Of a stretch of 14,559 nucleotides of DNA, positions 1 through 5,774 are shown one piece after another. The DNA lies in assembly GCA_001723855.1 (NCBI GenBank), contig MCBC01000021.1, forward strand, positions 1 through 14,559. Reading direction: 5' to 3'. A program made the position numbers and the translations under genes. Origin of the DNA: Candidatus Altarchaeales archaeon WOR_SM1_86-2 (GTDB taxonomy: Archaea; Altiarchaeota; Altiarchaeia; IMC4; MCBC01). The notes below the pieces were generated by a model that was given only the letters and a program-made list of their open reading frames with translations, searched no databases and was not told where the DNA came from. Numbering within the stretch: the stretch's first letter is position 1; each line of letters starts with the position of its first letter.

Positions 1-56
1 GCCTTTTTCACAACACTTTCATCCGACTTGCTGCCAGCGATGATTAATATATCCAT
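1..56 (-). CDS. purE: N5-carboxyaminoimidazole ribonucleotide mutase-like protein (PurE), N-terminal fragment
   Basis: This is the first 18 codons of a minus-strand gene cut by the window edge. It starts at ATG 56-54 and reads MDILIIAGSKSDESVVKK. A hydrophobic first beta strand followed by the GSKSD motif is the signature of the PurE nucleotide-binding loop. PurE acts in de novo purine synthesis, interconverting or carboxylating AIR-derived intermediates in the cytoplasm. The gene is divergent from rpl1 with a 56-base AT-rich gap that must hold both promoters. Only the N-terminus is visible, so class I versus class II PurE cannot be decided, and a PurE-like paralogue is possible. Confidence 0.7.
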   Translation of the reverse strand, partial: MDILIIAGSKSDESVVKK

Positions 57-80
57 TTGATTTGATTTTTATAATTTAAT

Positions 81-90
81 TTTTAATATA
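81..90 (+). promoter_or_regulatory. TATA-like box of rpl1
   Basis: The AT-rich decamer ttttaatata is centred about 27 bases before the GTG start of rpl1. This is the usual archaeal TATA-to-transcription-start distance, so the rpl1 transcript may be leaderless or nearly so. The assignment rests on spacing and composition only. Confidence 0.45.
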
Positions 91-112
91 AAGAATAATA
101 AGAAATAAAAAG

Positions 113-742
113 GTGGACAAAAAAGTTATGACAAAGGCGATTAAAGAAGCATTGGAGAAAGGGAAGAAAAGGAAATTTACCCAGTCCGTGGAGCTGGCAA
201 TAAATTTCAAAAATGTTAAAATAGAATCTGACGATAAATTAAATCTGACTCTTGTGCTGCCGAAGGGCAGGGGTAAAGATACCAGTATCGGGGTTTTTGC
301 GGAAGGGGACATGGCAGTTAGAGCCAAAAAGTTAACGAAGTATGTTCTCTCTGCAGCAGAAGTAAATGATTACACCAAGAGCAGGAGGAAGATGAGAAAG
401 TTCGCCGAATCCTGCGAATTCTTTGTGGCACAGCCGGATATGATGGCAAACATCGGAAAGAAGTGGGGTATTGTTCTCGGACCGAGGGGGAAGATGCCGC
501 AGCCGGTCCCGCCGACAGCAGACCTTGAGCCTGTTTTCAACAGATTAAAGGATACCGTGGCGGTAAGGTCCAAGAAAAACCCGACCGTTCACGTTCCCAT
601 CGGCACGGAAAACATGAGCCCCGGGGATCTGGCAGATAATGCTTTAGCGGCCCTGGATTCGTTAGAGCAGAAGATCATAAAGGATAAATTTGATTCCGTG
701 TATGTTAAGACAACGATGGGCGAGGCGGTGAAGGTTGAATAA
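113..742 (+). CDS. rpl1: 50S ribosomal protein L1 (uL1)
   Basis: This encodes archaeal ribosomal protein uL1, which binds 23S rRNA at the L1 stalk and helps release E-site tRNA. It can also act as a translational repressor in archaea. The 209-residue protein has the expected length. Family hallmarks are FTQSVEL near residue 23, LPKGRGKD near 49, and the highly conserved GIVLGPRGKMPQPVP near 120. It ends in YVKTTMGEAVKVE. The GTG start at 113 is preferred over ATG 128 because MDKKVMTKAIKEA aligns with the N-terminus of archaeal L1 (methanogen proteins begin MDREALLQAVKEA). The usual partners L11, L10 and L12 are not adjacent. An accessory island begins directly after the stop codon, and the last 132-180 bases of this gene recur twice downstream. 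Confidence 0.96.
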   Translation: MDKKVMTKAIKEALEKGKKRKFTQSVELAINFKNVKIESDDKLNLTLVLPKGRGKDTSIGVFAEGDMAVRAKKLTKYVLSAAEVNDYTKSRRKMRKFAESCEFFVAQPDMMANIGKKWGIVLGPRGKMPQPVPPTADLEPVFNRLKDTVAVRSKKNPTVHVPIGTENMSPGDLADNALAALDSLEQKIIKDKFDSVYVKTTMGEAVKVE

Positions 743-761
743 AAACTTTTATAAAAGTTTT
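742..761. terminator. AT-rich palindrome at the rpl1 stop codon
   Basis: AAAACTTTT, a two-base AT loop and AAAAGTTTT form a perfect 9-bp inverted repeat overlapping the rpl1 stop codon. It could mark transcription termination between the convergent rpl1 and STAND genes. The same sequence with small changes follows rpl1 3'-end copy 2, where a hairpin element interrupts it. It may therefore be a recombination or insertion site as much as a terminator. Confidence 0.4.
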
Positions 762-798
762 ATCAAAAGGTGCTATCTTCGCTTCGCTCGATAACACA

Positions 799-3540
799 TC
801 AAATTTTCTCGATTTTATTTAATATTTCCTCCGCCTTCTTAAGCGCAGGCACATACCCACACGAAGCCCGCTCTTTTGCAATTTCACCATGCTCCTCCGC
901 CTTCTCCGAATCCCCCGCATCTAAACAAAATTCCGCAAGGAAGTTGTGGATGTCCGCCTGCTTCAGCCGGTATTCGCAGCGGTCAGCAATCCCAAGGGCT
1001 TCCCGTGCAAACTTCAGCGATTCATCGTTGTGTCCCTGCCGCAAGCGGAGTTTAGCAAATCCTAAAAGAATGTCTGGCTCAGATTCAACGAGATTGATTT
1101 TCCTGTCGCGGGTTAATGCTTCGGTTAAATGCTTCTCTGCTTCGGTAAGATTTCCTTTCATGATGTAAGCGGCGCCGAGAAGGTATTCCGCTTGGATGAT
1201 GTCTCTTTCTAACTTATTGATATCTGCAAGTTCACGAGATTTTTTAGCGGAGGTGAGGGCTTCATCGGCGCTGGACATTAAGAGGGAGCGGATGGAGCGG
1301 TATGCAAGCACAATGGATACAAAATTAGTCTGAGTGGGACCATACTTGTCAAACACTTTTTGTGCTTTCACAAGTTCCTTCCCAGATTCCTCAAAATTTC
1401 CCCTGTAAGATAATAATCTACCGAGTTCCTGATTACTGACTGCTTCCATAAATTCATCATTAATCTCACGGCAGATTTCAATTCTACGCTTTAAGTTGGA
1501 TTCCGCGGCATCAAGTTCACCGAGTTTAATTTGATCAAGAGAGAGGTTGCCCAGACCGACAGCAATATTCTCCTTATCACCTGCTTTTTCCCTTAATTTA
1601 TTATGCATCTCCCGCAGTGACACTGCTCGTCTGGATCGACCTGAAAATGAATAAGAAGATCCAAGTGTATTCAGCGTCCATCCCTGATAGCGTTCATTTT
1701 TTAATTTCGGCGGTTTGTCTTCACCATCGGGAAATAAAGCACGAAGGAGTTCAATTATTGTTTGATATGCTCCAAATCTATAATGTAGTTGCTCGCCAAA
1801 CCTATCATAAAATAAATCACATGCCTCATCATACCTCTCCGCCCCAACCGTATGATAATACAACTCAATAACCGCCGCTAAATCGTCCACCGACTCAAAC
1901 TTCTCCGGCTCTGGAATTTCTTTAAAATAATCCCTGAGTTTAGAATGAACCCCCTTCTTATCAATTAACCGGTTATAACAGTAATTTCTCACAATAGGAT
2001 GCAGGTCAAATTTATTATGCTTTTCATCCCTGAACAATAAACCCCTGTTTGTAAGTTCAATCAAAACATCATTGAATTTTTCCTCGCTGTAAAAATCATT
2101 GAAAATTAATAATGAATTATAATCCATTGGGTTTCTGAATGCGGAAATTTTGCTGATTAACGCCCTCTTTTTGTCGTCAAGGGAGTCGTAGGCAAGTTCA
2201 AGGATGTGATGCTCTTTCGGGACTAACTCTGGGATAGGATTATGTCTCGTCCATGCTTTGATGTCGCCCGCGTATTTTGTGTCTTTAACAATCATGCCTG
2301 AGAGAAGACGAAGGCACAAAGGGTGGTAGCCGTGAGCACAGCAGACATCTTCAATTTCCGCTCTTGTTCCTTTAACGCCCTGTTTTATGAAGAATTCAAC
2401 GGCGTCTTCTTTGTTCATAACCTCTAAATTTACTCTCCGGCATCCTGCAATCCCCTCAAGTTCCTTAGGGAAAAGTCGGCTCGTAATCAGTATTTTGGTT
2501 TGAGGACAACCAGCAGAAAGCCTTTGAAGGAATTGAGCCGCATTCGGGTCAATACACGCCCTGAAATCCTGTTTTTCGTCTTCTTTTACAGCATCTCCTT
2601 TGTAAGGTGAGCCCATGCCTGCGTATGCTCTCAGAATCCGTTCAAGACCGTCAAGAACAAGGAAGAAATTTGAATTTTTGAATAAATCAAAAAAAGTTTG
2701 CATTTTATCCCATGTTGACCTTATCTCCTTTGGATTAATCTTTTTCCCGCTCGCGTAACTTATTGAATCATCCAGAAACTTCTCAAAACTTGACTTCTCA
2801 TCATAAAAAGACCACCAGAATACTCCGTCAAACTTCTTACCTTTCTTTAGTAAATCTTCATTAAGCCAGTACCATGACAAAGCTGATTTTCCCATCCCGC
2901 CAATCGCAGTCAATGCTAACATGGGAGTCGGGTCGTTTTCCAGCCATTCCGAAAGCAAATCCCGCTCTTTTTGCCTGCCGACAAAGTTTTCCTGCATCGG
3001 GTACGGGTGAGCAAAATACGGCTCAAGCATTATTCTTTTTTCAACTTTTTGAGTTTCTTCTTCACTCTTTTTGCTCAGTTTAACCATAAGTTTGGTTAAA
3101 TGCTCATCAACAATATCCTTGAAATTTTCATCCCCGTTGTAGCTCCACGCTAATCCTTCTTGAAACATAGAATCCCGGAAATTTATCACCTTTTCCATTT
3201 GCTTCAAGTCATCTGTAGTGTTGGGTGTGAATGGTTTTTGATTAAAGTAAAACATAATGTGTGGAGTGCCAAACTTTTTAAGGCAGTCAAAAGCAAGATT
3301 GAATTCCTCCTCAGTGCCAGATTCTGCTTCTCCTGTTGGAGTTCCAAACCTTTTCCACATGATGCCGATGAATATGTCGTAAGGTTCAATTTGCTTATTT
3401 ATAATCGCCTGGGGTCTGTCACCCATCTCAGGGATAACATTTTCCCAGCCCACGACTTTCAAATTAAATCCAAATTCATGTGCAATGCACTCGTTTATTT
3501 TATCAGCAATCTTTCGCAGGTGTTCTCTTTCCTTTGCCAC
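799..3540 (-). CDS. STAND NTPase: DUF4062 - NB-ARC - TPR (NLR-like)
   Basis: This is a 913-residue NLR-like signal-transduction ATPase. An N-terminal DUF4062 (TIR-like fold) domain covers residues 1-95, with YDIFIGIMWKRFGTPTG and SGTEEEF typical of the family. The NB-ARC module begins at FVGRQKERDLL (about 186-196). It has Walker A GGMGKS (214-219), Walker B FFLVLDGLE (292-300), the ITSR sensor (352-355) and a GYHPL motif (404-408). The C-terminal third is helical TPR-like repeats, presumably the sensor. Proteins of this build are often antiphage or programmed-death systems, but the family alone does not prove that. GTG 3540 is the first usable canonical start, yet homology continues upstream in frame (see 3541-3624). 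The gene converges on rpl1 with a 56-base gap. Confidence 0.88.
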   Translation of the reverse strand: MAKEREHLRKIADKINECIAHEFGFNLKVVGWENVIPEMGDRPQAIINKQIEPYDIFIGIMWKRFGTPTGEAESGTEEEFNLAFDCLKKFGTPHIMFYFNQKPFTPNTTDDLKQMEKVINFRDSMFQEGLAWSYNGDENFKDIVDEHLTKLMVKLSKKSEEETQKVEKRIMLEPYFAHPYPMQENFVGRQKERDLLSEWLENDPTPMLALTAIGGMGKSALSWYWLNEDLLKKGKKFDGVFWWSFYDEKSSFEKFLDDSISYASGKKINPKEIRSTWDKMQTFFDLFKNSNFFLVLDGLERILRAYAGMGSPYKGDAVKEDEKQDFRACIDPNAAQFLQRLSAGCPQTKILITSRLFPKELEGIAGCRRVNLEVMNKEDAVEFFIKQGVKGTRAEIEDVCCAHGYHPLCLRLLSGMIVKDTKYAGDIKAWTRHNPIPELVPKEHHILELAYDSLDDKKRALISKISAFRNPMDYNSLLIFNDFYSEEKFNDVLIELTNRGLLFRDEKHNKFDLHPIVRNYCYNRLIDKKGVHSKLRDYFKEIPEPEKFESVDDLAAVIELYYHTVGAERYDEACDLFYDRFGEQLHYRFGAYQTIIELLRALFPDGEDKPPKLKNERYQGWTLNTLGSSYSFSGRSRRAVSLREMHNKLREKAGDKENIAVGLGNLSLDQIKLGELDAAESNLKRRIEICREINDEFMEAVSNQELGRLLSYRGNFEESGKELVKAQKVFDKYGPTQTNFVSIVLAYRSIRSLLMSSADEALTSAKKSRELADINKLERDIIQAEYLLGAAYIMKGNLTEAEKHLTEALTRDRKINLVESEPDILLGFAKLRLRQGHNDESLKFAREALGIADRCEYRLKQADIHNFLAEFCLDAGDSEKAEEHGEIAKERASCGYVPALKKAEEILNKIEKI

Positions 3541-3624
3541 ATCGCCGGGGGAAGCTACAAATACTCTTACATTCTTGAGTATTTCCTCTGATCGCCTTCC
3601 AGAATCGTTTCCCTTAATGGAATA
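3541..3624 (-). other. In-frame DUF4062 N-terminal extension without a canonical start
   Basis: Read in the frame of the STAND gene, the bases before GTG 3540 encode SEEILKNVRVFVASPGD, which joins VAKEREHLRK. VFVASPGDV followed by KEREHLRK is the canonical first strand and helix of DUF4062. The frame is open back to a TAA at 3627-3625 but contains no ATG, GTG or TTG, only ATT (3618-3616) and ATA. An out-of-frame ATG at 3572-3570 is followed at once by TAA. Possible explanations are a non-AUG start, a small indel at the start codon, or an internal GTG start giving a shortened domain. Confidence 0.6.
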
Positions 3625-3727
3625 TTACAAGTTTTAGTTGTAATTGCCTATATTTCAACTTAATTATTATTTCAACCCTTAGAAATTAAAATACAATAAG
3701 CCATTAAATGTTTTTCCAGATATGTCA

Positions 3728-3913
3728 TTATGGTTTTGGAATATCAAGGTCTTTACAGATTTTGATTGCGAGTTTATCTACGATTTCAGTATGGCGAGGC
3801 ACAGATGTTGTTTTTCTGTTAGTGACATTATAGTAGATTGAATGTTTGGCACCTTCTCGCAGCAATTCGCATCCGTGCTTCCTTATATGTTTTAATAATA
3901 CACGACGCTTCAT
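3728..3913 (-). CDS. hicA: HicA-type mRNA interferase toxin
   Basis: This 61-residue protein belongs to the HicA family, double-stranded-RNA-binding-fold toxins that cleave mRNA. It has the full expected length. The pattern LLKHIRKHGCELLREGAKHSIYYN is typical, with the conserved catalytic histidine at about residue 24, and it ends in the usual SVPRHTEIVDKLAIKICKDLDI helix. It lies 6 bases downstream of hicB on the same strand, so the two are surely co-transcribed with antitoxin first. It sits in the first accessory cassette between the STAND gene and the second rpl1 3'-end copy. Nothing in the sequence suggests loss of function. Confidence 0.93.
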   Translation of the reverse strand: MKRRVLLKHIRKHGCELLREGAKHSIYYNVTNRKTTSVPRHTEIVDKLAIKICKDLDIPKP

Positions 3914-3919
3914 CGTTCA

Positions 3920-4141
3920 TCATACTGCTACTGACATCTCTTCGCGAATAACTTGATGATCTACAGTTTCACGCCGTGCCAACTCCCGGTTCGCTTCAAT
4001 AATCAACTGCACTGCTTCCTTCAGATTTTCTCGCGCTTCATCTAAAGTTCTGCCCTGTGTGTTTGCACCCGGCAGTTCTTCAACATATCCAATCCACCAG
4101 TCATCTACTTTCTCGAATACCGCAGTAAATTTATTCTCCAT
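3920..4141 (-). CDS. hicB: HicB-type antitoxin
   Basis: This 73-residue HicB-family protein has a partial RNase H-like fold and is expected to bind and block HicA. The core FTAVFEKVDDWWIGYVEELPG, followed by NTQGRTLDEARENLKEAVQLIIE, is the family hallmark. No C-terminal helix-turn-helix or ribbon-helix-helix follows, so self-repression by this subunit alone is uncertain. The gene ends in tandem TGA codons just before hicA. AT-rich stretches upstream (about 4148-4178) could supply a promoter. The rpl1 3'-end copy 2 begins about 58 bases upstream, so that repeat forms the far side of this operon's control region. Confidence 0.92.
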   Translation of the reverse strand: MENKFTAVFEKVDDWWIGYVEELPGANTQGRTLDEARENLKEAVQLIIEANRELARRETVDHQVIREEMSVAV

Positions 4142-4199
4142 TTTTTATTATTATATATTTGAAACATAAAAATATTATCGTTTTCTGCAGTATTTACAG

Positions 4200-4331
4200 A
4201 ATATGGACTCCGGGGATTTAACAGATAACGCTTTAGCGGCCCTGGATTCGTTAGAGCAGAAGATCATAAAGGATAAATTTGATTCCGTGTATGTTAAGAC
4301 AACGATGGGCGAGGCGGTGAGGGTTGAATAA
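4200..4331 (+). pseudogene. rpl1 3'-end copy 2
   Basis: This duplicates the last 43 sense codons and the stop codon of rpl1, in the same orientation (constant offset 3589 from rpl1 611-742). The frame is open and reads NMDSGDLTDNALAALDS through VRVE and stop. By eye the right part is almost identical to rpl1: two mismatches between 641-757 and 4230-4346, running past the stop into the following palindrome. The first 30 bases differ at about eight positions. It has no start codon or upstream half, so it cannot encode L1. It marks the boundary between the two accessory cassettes. Confidence 0.93.
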
Positions 4332-4335
4332 AAAT

Positions 4336-4520
4336 TTTTATAAAAGTATTCAATACAAGTTTGTTGTATTGAATGTGTCCCACACAAAGTGTAAGCCACA
4401 TTTTATCAAAAAGTGTGGAAGACACTATGTGTCTTACACGTGTCAGACATTTATGTCTGCCACATGCTATGCATAAAATCGCAAAGCGATTTTGGCACAT
4501 CAAAATCACTTCGTGATTTT
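4336..4520 (+). repeat. Multi-hairpin repeat array R1
   Basis: This is a run of six or seven closely packed inverted repeats. Stems are 4348-4358/4364-4374 (11 bp, perfect), 4382-4385/4389-4392, 4419-4425/4429-4435, 4444-4450/4453-4459, 4464-4467/4471-4474, 4475-4482/4486-4493 (8 bp) and 4502-4509/4513-4520 (8 bp). Linkers carry recurring gtgtc and ccacat motifs. The first 60 bases match the repeat before chorismate mutase (10012-10065). Relative to the rpl1-STAND junction at 742-797 the array looks inserted. It encodes no convincing protein and is not a CRISPR array, since units differ and spacers are absent. Confidence 0.8.
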
Positions 4521-4548
4521 GCTTGTCTTCGCTTCGCTCGATAACACA

Positions 4549-4674
4549 TCAAATTTTCTCGATTTTATTTAAGATTTTCTCTGCCTTATTTAGCGCTGGT
4601 ACATACCCGCACTCTGCCCGCTCTTTTGCAATCCCTACGTGTTCCTTTGCTTTCTCCAAATCCCTGGCATCTAA
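4549..4674 (-). pseudogene. Remnant of a second STAND/TPR gene (last 41 codons)
   Basis: On the minus strand this reads 41 codons plus TGA, matching the C-terminus of the STAND protein encoded at 799-3540. Both share the end GYVPAL-x-KAE-x-ILNKIEKI. By hand count 33 of 41 residues are identical. DNA similarity continues past the stop into the shared tcttcgcttcgctcgataac segment. Homology stops at about 4675, just before a GC-rich hairpin, and no other part of the gene remains. The whole rpl1-to-STAND junction was therefore present twice and the second STAND gene was almost completely deleted. Confidence 0.9.
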
Positions 4675-4680
4675 TGAACT

Positions 4681-4703
4681 ACCCCGGGGCAGAGCCCCGG
4701 GGT
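4681..4703. repeat. Perfect GC-rich hairpin
   Basis: Two 10-base arms, ACCCCGGGGC and GCCCCGGGGT, surround an AGA loop. The hairpin sits exactly between the truncated STAND remnant and the 3' end of the hepT-like gene. It could be a terminator for hepT or the scar of the deletion. It is far more GC-rich than its surroundings. Confidence 0.7.
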
Positions 4704-4716
4704 ATCATAATGAAAA

Positions 4717-5115
4717 TCAAAACTCCTCTAAGAATTTTTCAATTTCAGACCTTAATTCCTTGAAAGTATGTTCCAATCTTAAGAAGAGGTGCCTAAATCT
4801 TCCCCATTTGAGTTCAAAGCCATAGATGTGCCTGAACAGATGACGGAAACGCATATATTCTTTCAAAGTGCTCATAAATTCCGTGGTAATAACCTCACCT
4901 CTTACATCCTTCCATGGATCAGCCATCTGAACGAGGAGATCTGCATGCCAACTTTCACCTGCGGGCAAGTTTTCATCAACATTTACGGCAATTCTCTCAA
5001 AAATTTTCTCAACCCCGCAATAAAAATCATGGAGAATACTTCCCGCGGCTCTTGTTTCTACAAAACCAGGCGTATTATCTTTTTTTTCAAGTAATTCTTT
5101 TGCATCATTGAGCAA
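4717..5115 (-). CDS. HepT-like ribonuclease toxin, N-terminus interrupted
   Basis: The HEPN-fold toxin of a MntA-HepT pair. It carries the RX4HXY motif expected for HEPN nucleases, as RHLFRHIY at residues 91-98 of this frame. The preceding SILHDFYCGVEKIFERIA, a WH pair and the helical C-terminus resemble the HepT-like family rather than short DUF86 proteins. The frame listed starts at TTG 5115. The natural start is almost certainly ATG 5172, overlapping the mntA stop, but codon 9 from there (5148-5146) is TGA. Either the gene is recently inactivated, or a shortened product starts at a TTG or ATT. In this family MntA normally neutralises HepT by adding AMP groups to a tyrosine near the active site. 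Confidence 0.8.
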   Translation of the reverse strand: MLNDAKELLEKKDNTPGFVETRAAGSILHDFYCGVEKIFERIAVNVDENLPAGESWHADLLVQMADPWKDVRGEVITTEFMSTLKEYMRFRHLFRHIYGFELKWGRFRHLFLRLEHTFKELRSEIEKFLEEF

Positions 5116-5172
5116 TCTTTCAAGATTCTCTAATTCAAACTTAATTCATTCTTCAAGTTTATCTTTATCCAT
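5116..5172 (-). other. hepT N-terminal segment with in-frame TGA at codon 9
   Basis: ATG 5172-5170 lies in the hepT frame and overlaps the mntA stop (ATGGATAA), the usual coupling in such pairs. It reads MDKDKLEE, then TGA at 5148-5146, then IKFELENLER and on into the toxin. The residues on both sides of the TGA look like normal HepT N-terminal helix. A single C-to-T change from CGA (Arg) would explain it. Confidence 0.75.
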
Positions 5173-5461
5173 ATATGATTTCACCTTCCTGAATTGTCTT
5201 CTTTTTTAAACTTTCGTAAGCATCCTCAAAAGGAATGAGATTGAGTTCTACACCAGGCAGCAAGAGGTCATACAGTTCTGTGAGAGCTTTTATATACATC
5301 TCCGGATCCAACCCCTCAACCACAAGATCAATATCAGATTTAGCATGGATATGTCCTTTAACCACGGATCCGATCAAAAAGACCCTTCTGACATTGTAGT
5401 TATTCCTTAACACTTCTGCGCACTTCAAAGCCAACTTTTTCAGATCATCTCGTTTGTTCAT
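5165..5461 (-). CDS. mntA: MntA-type nucleotidyltransferase antitoxin
   Basis: This 98-residue minimal nucleotidyltransferase has the pol beta motif GSVVKGHIHAKSDIDLVV. Gly31-Ser32 and the metal-binding pair Asp43 and Asp45 are intact, and an acidic residue in VELNLIP (Glu72) is a candidate third ligand. Such proteins are antitoxins that AMPylate the partner HepT. The gene starts at ATG 5461 behind a good Shine-Dalgarno sequence. Its stop overlaps the hepT ATG, so the two are translationally coupled. It lies 45 bases from the third rpl1 3'-end copy. The antitoxin looks intact although its toxin carries a nonsense codon. Confidence 0.9.
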   Translation of the reverse strand: MNKRDDLKKLALKCAEVLRNNYNVRRVFLIGSVVKGHIHAKSDIDLVVEGLDPEMYIKALTELYDLLLPGVELNLIPFEDAYESLKKKTIQEGEIIYG

Positions 5462-5464
5462 GGT

Positions 5465-5470
5465 TCACCT
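5465..5470 (-). promoter_or_regulatory. Shine-Dalgarno of mntA
   Basis: AGGTGA, read on the minus strand, lies three bases before ATG 5461. It is one of the clearer ribosome-binding sites in the window, where most starts have only AT-rich leaders. Confidence 0.6.
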
Positions 5471-5506
5471 ATTGTTTTATAATTTTATTTCATTAAAATA
5501 AATAAA

Positions 5507-5686
5507 GCAAGGTCAAAGAAAAACCCGACCGTTCACGTTCCCATCGGCACGGAAGATATGAGCCCCGGGGATCTGGCAGATAATGCTTTAGCGGCCCTGG
5601 ATTCGGTAGAGCAGAAGATCACAAAGGATAAGTTTGATTCCATCTACGTTAAGACAACGATGGGCGAGGCGGTGAGGGTTGAATAA
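5507..5686 (+). pseudogene. rpl1 3'-end copy 3
   Basis: The longest duplicate of the rpl1 3' end, same orientation and no indels (constant offset 4944 from rpl1). From 5509 to 5691 I count ten mismatches against rpl1 565-747. The frame is open and reads RSKKNPTVHVPIGTEDMSPGD to VRVE and stop. Substitutions are conservative (Leu to Val, Val to Ile, Lys to Arg). Similarity ends at aaaac after the stop, and the sequence that follows differs from that after copies 1 and 2. This copy abuts the non-island chromosome, so it may be the original 3' end displaced by insertion. Confidence 0.95.
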
Positions 5687-5774
5687 AAACCCGATAATTA
5701 TCTAAGTTAGATCCTCTTTTTATAAAGAAATGTTGATAAATTTATAAACCATAAACATATATACAACAGATTAT

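Larger units (their letters stand above)
743..5508. mobile_element. Candidate defence island stacked on the rpl1 3' end (two cassettes)
   Basis: This stretch lies between intact rpl1 and the most distal copy of the rpl1 3' end. An internal copy of that end divides it into two units. Unit 1 (743-4199) holds a STAND ATPase and HicBA. Unit 2 (from the rpl1 3' copy at 4200 to 5508) holds hairpin repeats, a STAND 3' remnant and MntA-HepT. All genes are minus strand, convergent to rpl1. Direct repeats of a target gene's 3' end are the classic footprint of site-specific integration that regenerates the target. No integrase, transposase or origin is visible, so the mechanism is inferred. Tandem duplication by homologous recombination is the main alternative. 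Confidence 0.5.

Noticed and set aside
770..1168. Plus-strand open frames over the STAND gene and its remnant (770-1168 and 4523-4825)
   Set aside because: They are antisense shadows of the minus-strand coding sequence. Their mutual similarity only reflects the duplicated STAND 3' end.
4336..4520. Possible CRISPR array
   Set aside because: The hairpins differ from one another in stem sequence and spacing, and there are no identical repeats separated by unique spacers of constant length.
4692..4702. The 11-mer GAGCCCCGGGG, in the hairpin beside the STAND remnant and in rpl1 (616-626 and 5560-5570), as a recombination core
   Set aside because: It is largely the self-complementary CCCCGGGG. 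A similar accccgggga also occurs in the DUF58 gene, so chance or codon use is sufficient. Copy 2 of the rpl1 end has lost it.
4200..5686. Second or third functional rpl1 gene
   Set aside because: Both copies lack the first 150 or more codons and any start codon. Only the 3' end is present.
5692..5774. Short palindrome ATCTAA-G-TTAGAT (5700-5712) followed by a T-run, as a terminator
   Set aside because: It is a 6-bp stem in AT-rich DNA with no support beyond position, and is indistinguishable from chance.
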